This document shows positions 16,165 through 18,395 of a stretch of 18,395 bases of DNA, one piece after another; position 1 is the stretch's first letter, and every line of letters begins with the position of its first letter. This DNA is from an uncultured Eubacteriales bacterium (GTDB lineage: Bacteria > Bacillota > Clostridia > Oscillospirales > CAG-272), in contig CASEEB010000048.1 in assembly GCA_949286815.1 (NCBI GenBank), positions 1-18,395 of the forward strand. Direction: 5' to 3'. The position numbers were made by a program, and so were the translations under genes. The notes beneath the pieces are model-generated. The model did not search any database. It was not told the DNA's origin and saw only the letters and a list, made by a program, of their open reading frames with translations.

Positions 16165-16830
16165 TTACTTTGCGATTTTGCCGTCTTCAATGTGAATTGT
16201 GCGGTCAGCCCTGTCGGCAATGTCGGGGTTGTGCGTTATCATAACAATTGTCTGATTGAATTTTTCGCTTGTAACCTTAAGAAGACCGATAACCTCATCG
16301 CCGGTCTTGCTGTCCAGATTTCCGGTAGGCTCGTCCGCAAGGATTATCGCGGGCTTTCCCGCCAATGCCCTTGCTATCGCGACCCGCTGCTGCTGACCGC
16401 CCGAAAGGGTGTTTGGCATGTTGTAAAGCTTTTTTTCAATGCCGAGTATGGATATTATTTCTTTGATATAATTCTCATCCGGCTTTTTTCTGTCAAGTTC
16501 GATGGGCATTACGATATTTTCGTATACGTTGAGAACGGGCACCAGATTATAATTCTGAAATATAAAGCCGATACGCTGACGGCGAAAGACTGTCAGATCT
16601 TCATCATTGAGCTTTCCCAGCTCATAGTTATCTACATTGACGCTTCCGGATGTGGGTCTGTCCAATCCTCCGAGCATATTCAGAAGCGTGGATTTTCCGC
16701 TGCCCGATGTTCCGATTATTGCCACGAATTCTCCGGGTTCAACCGAAATGCTTACGTTGTCAAGCGCTTTTACTATATTGGGCTCGCTGCCGTATTGTTT
16801 GGTTAAATTTTTTGTACTTAAAATACTCAT
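16165..16830 (-). CDS. ABC transporter ATP-binding protein (MacB/LolD/BceA type)
   Basis: The cytoplasmic ATPase partner of the FtsX-type permease that follows it. All nucleotide-binding motifs are intact over 221 residues: Walker A GTSGSGKST (40-48), Q-loop in FQNYN, signature LSGGQQQRVA, Walker B IILADEP and switch His in THN. The order and the DEPTGNLDSKTG sequence are typical of the LolD/MacB/BceA group. The start is ATG 16830, with GAGG at 16839-16842 eight bases upstream. An in-frame ATG at 16860 would add ten residues, but it lies next to the -10 box, upstream of or at the predicted transcription start and without a ribosome site, so it is rejected. First gene of the ABC operon; its promoter carries the LytTR-type direct repeats. 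Confidence 0.95.
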   Translation of the reverse strand: MSILSTKNLTKQYGSEPNIVKALDNVSISVEPGEFVAIIGTSGSGKSTLLNMLGGLDRPTSGSVNVDNYELGKLNDEDLTVFRRQRIGFIFQNYNLVPVLNVYENIVMPIELDRKKPDENYIKEIISILGIEKKLYNMPNTLSGGQQQRVAIARALAGKPAIILADEPTGNLDSKTGDEVIGLLKVTSEKFNQTIVMITHNPDIADRADRTIHIEDGKIAK

Positions 16831-16861
16831 GTGTTTTACCTCTCTTTTTTGGTTTGACATT

Positions 16862-16889
16862 ATTATAGCTCAAACAAAAAAATAATCAA
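16862..16889 (-). promoter_or_regulatory. Promoter of the ABC transporter operon
   Basis: On the minus strand TTGATT (16884-16889), 16 bases, TATAAT (16862-16867). The predicted start near 16855 gives a leader of about 25 bases ahead of ATG 16830 with GAGG in it. The non-consensus -35 and short spacer suit a promoter that needs an activator. Confidence 0.75.
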
Positions 16890-16896
16890 CACAAAA

Positions 16897-16932
16897 CGCA
16901 AAAACTAACATTTACGGCGTAAAAACTAATAT
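16897..16932 (-). promoter_or_regulatory. Direct-repeat binding site for a LytTR-family regulator
   Basis: Two direct repeats, 16897-16911 and 16918-16932, match at 13 of 15 positions. Their 9-base cores (TTAGTTTTT on the minus strand) are identical and separated by 12 bases, a period of 21. The proximal core ends ten bases before the -35 box of the ABC promoter. Paired 9-bp repeats 12-13 bases apart, ahead of a weak -35, are the known layout for LytTR regulators such as AgrA and PlnC, and the AGTT core agrees with their sites. A LytTR regulator gene ends 1.4 kb upstream on the same strand. Confidence 0.7.
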
Positions 16933-16941
16933 AAATTGCGG

Positions 16942-16971
16942 AAAAAAGAAAAACGCCGCGCTTCGGCGGCG
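16942..16971 (-). terminator. Terminator after the histidine kinase gene
   Basis: On the minus strand CGCCGC (16966-16971) pairs with GCGGCG (16954-16959) across a 6-base loop, followed by TTTTTCTTTTTT. It lies 67 bases past the kinase stop and just before the direct repeats, so it separates the two-component unit from the ABC operon. Confidence 0.85.
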
Positions 16972-17037
16972 AATTTTAGCTGTTCTTTTTTACATAACTC
17001 ATTTAACAGCGGTTTATTAGTTCAATTTAAGAAAATT

Positions 17038-18324
17038 TCAGTCAGGGTAGGGAATTAAGATTTTTAACAGAAATCTTCCGTCGGAAGTCCGGATACTGCA
17101 TTGTCCGCCGTACTTTTCGACGGCGTTTTTTATATTCGGAATTCCGAATCCGTGCATGAAGCGGTCTTCCTTTGTCGTATTTTCGGAATTTGCGGCGTCT
17201 GTCAGAGTATTGTTTTCAACCGTGATAACCAGCATGTCCCGTATGCGGTCTGCCTTTACGGTAACAAGACGCATATCTTCGGGAATCTTTTCACTGGCTT
17301 CTATGGCGTTGTCAATTGCGTTTCCGAAAACAGTACTGATGTCCAAAGGCTCGATAAAACAGTCGGGGTCAAGGTGAACTATAGCGTTAAAATCAATATT
17401 TTTTTCTTTTGCAAGGTGGCTTTTATCACGTATGATTACATCGAGAAACTCATTTCCCGTGTGAATGTAATTTTCATAATCCGCTATTTGTTCTCTCAGT
17501 CCCTTTGCCATTGTTAAGGTTTCCGGCGTGGATATATTACTTTCCAGAATGAGCAGATGGTTTTTGAGATCGTGATAAATGCTTCTTATACGTTCTTCGT
17601 TTTTGAGACGGTCCTTATAATAGTTGCGTTGGTTTTCCATTTCCTGCGCGCGATAGGAGACCTGCATGGAATTATATATGTAAGAAGCCAGATACATACA
17701 GCCGAAGCTTGAAAATATGGAGGCTATGCAGATCGGGTATACTATGGCGGTGTCTTCGGGCATAAAATAAATAATCGTAAAAATAGCGACAAACGAAGCC
17801 AAAGTCAGCATGTCAACAATCAACCACATTTTTACGGTCAGATGCGAGGCTATTTTTGAGAGAAATCTTCTTAAAATCAGATAAGCCGCTATCCAGAACA
17901 ATAATCTTACAATTAAAGATATGGTACGCACCGCGGTGCTGATAAGCATTAATTCCGGTGATTTCAGCGTTTCTTCATATGTCGCTTTGGTTACGGCATA
18001 GAAAATTCGTCCCCCCATGTCCTGTACCAAGTAATTGACTGCTATAAGGGCAGGGTAGAACACCAGAAGCACCGATATTTTTTCCATCATTTTTCCCCTG
18101 TAGAATATAAGAACATAAAAAAAGAACAAAATCATTGTCCCGAGAAGATTACCAAGATCATTGGAATAGATTATAGAGTCCGCAAGGTATACGCAGACCA
18201 AAAAAGCAAAGATTACAGCTATGAGGTGCTTTCTCAAAGGAAGAAACGCCTTTAAAATCAGAAAAAAGAAAAAAGCGTAGGTCCATGTAACGATAAGGGA
18301 GATTATTTCCAAAAAGCGAATCAT
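17038..18324 (-). CDS. Membrane sensor histidine kinase, GHKL/AgrC type
   Basis: A 428-residue sensor kinase that should phosphorylate the LytTR response regulator encoded just upstream. The first 215 or so residues hold about seven hydrophobic membrane segments with very short loops, as in AgrC-type peptide sensors. A coiled-coil-like linker (about 220-245, RAQEMENQRNYYKDRLKNEE) leads to the phospho-accepting H251 in SIYHDLKNHL. The GHKL ATPase domain has an N box GNAIDNAIEA (N335, N339) and a G box HGFGIPNIKNAVEKYGG near the C terminus. The chosen start is ATG 18324, with GGGGG at 18333-18337 eight bases upstream; it overlaps the regulator stop as ATGA. An in-frame TTG at 18339 lies inside the regulator gene upstream of that ribosome site and is unlikely. 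Signal unknown; no precursor-peptide gene is visible here. Confidence 0.93.
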   Translation of the reverse strand: MIRFLEIISLIVTWTYAFFFFLILKAFLPLRKHLIAVIFAFLVCVYLADSIIYSNDLGNLLGTMILFFFYVLIFYRGKMMEKISVLLVFYPALIAVNYLVQDMGGRIFYAVTKATYEETLKSPELMLISTAVRTISLIVRLLFWIAAYLILRRFLSKIASHLTVKMWLIVDMLTLASFVAIFTIIYFMPEDTAIVYPICIASIFSSFGCMYLASYIYNSMQVSYRAQEMENQRNYYKDRLKNEERIRSIYHDLKNHLLILESNISTPETLTMAKGLREQIADYENYIHTGNEFLDVIIRDKSHLAKEKNIDFNAIVHLDPDCFIEPLDISTVFGNAIDNAIEASEKIPEDMRLVTVKADRIRDMLVITVENNTLTDAANSENTTKEDRFMHGFGIPNIKNAVEKYGGQCSIRTSDGRFLLKILIPYPD

Positions 18325-18395
18325 AATAAGTTCCCCCAATATTGCGCGAGCTTATCCATGAATTCTTTTCTTTTCGGTTGGCTTATCGGGATGAC
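18321..18395 (-). CDS. LytTR-type response regulator, C-terminal tail only
   Basis: Only the last 24 codons and stop are in the window. They read VIPISQPKRKEFMDKLAQYW then GNLL. The IPISxxxxKEFMxxLxxYWG pattern is the usual C-terminal end of LytTR DNA-binding domains of AgrA/LytR-like regulators. The TGA stop overlaps the kinase ATG (ATGA), so the two are translationally coupled. The receiver domain would lie beyond base 18395. The tail is short, but the motif and the partner kinase make the call good. Confidence 0.8.
   Translation of the reverse strand, partial: VIPISQPKRKEFMDKLAQYWGNLL

Noticed and set aside
16132..16806. A 224-codon open frame on the plus strand
   Set aside because: It lies antisense to the ABC ATPase, has no ribosome site, and its translation shows no domain, while the opposite strand has every ATPase motif.
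16897..16932. Start of a CRISPR or tandem-repeat array
   Set aside because: Only two copies are present, with a 6-base gap, and they sit at a promoter -35; a regulator site explains them.

Overview
The window looks like chromosome from an anaerobic, low-to-mid GC Firmicute of class Clostridia, plausibly an uncultured gut Oscillospirales-type organism. The reasons are a Gram-positive PolC replicase, strong AGGAGG-type ribosome binding sites, AgrC/LytTR-type signalling, intracellular GH78 enzymes and a poly-cysteine protein of a type I associate with clostridia. The genus cannot be fixed from the sequence alone. No tRNA, rRNA, CRISPR array, insertion sequence or phage gene is visible, and no gap between genes exceeds 300 bases.

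Region 1 (1-7150, + strand): the 3' nine-tenths or so of polC, then a YbaK/ProX-type prolyl-tRNA deacylase and an intracellular GH78 alpha-L-rhamnosidase. The gaps are about 21 and 22 bases and the run ends at a strong terminator, so the three genes are probably co-transcribed although they are functionally unrelated.

Region 2 (7190-12523, - strand): four genes in three probable transcription units. They are a small cytoplasmic BspA-type leucine-rich-repeat protein with its own good promoter, a nitrilase-superfamily amidase with a TTG start, and a two-gene unit of a Gfo/Idh/MocA sugar oxidoreductase followed by a divergent GH78-like six-hairpin glycosidase. The two-gene unit has a near-consensus promoter with a 7-bp inverted repeat near the transcription start. 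A 10-bp-arm inverted repeat sits about 63 bases upstream of that start, which suggests regulated sugar use.

Region 3 (12504-13557, + strand): a 280-residue protein with 22 cysteines, including a run of seven consecutive Cys, behind a structured leader and followed by a bidirectional terminator. It is the least explained gene here.

Region 4 (13586-18395, - strand): a LytTR response-regulator tail overlaps a membrane GHKL (AgrC-like) histidine kinase by ATGA. A terminator follows, and then a separate promoter drives an ABC ATPase and FtsX-type permease pair. Just upstream of that promoter's -35 are two direct repeats spaced 21 bases apart, the layout of LytTR-family binding sites. The simplest reading is a self-contained signal-response module: the kinase senses an unknown signal, the regulator binds the repeats, and the MacB/BceAB-like ABC complex is induced. 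No new type of biological system is demonstrated. The best leads are the LytTR-ABC circuit, the poly-Cys protein and the operator-rich divergent region at 12394-12623.
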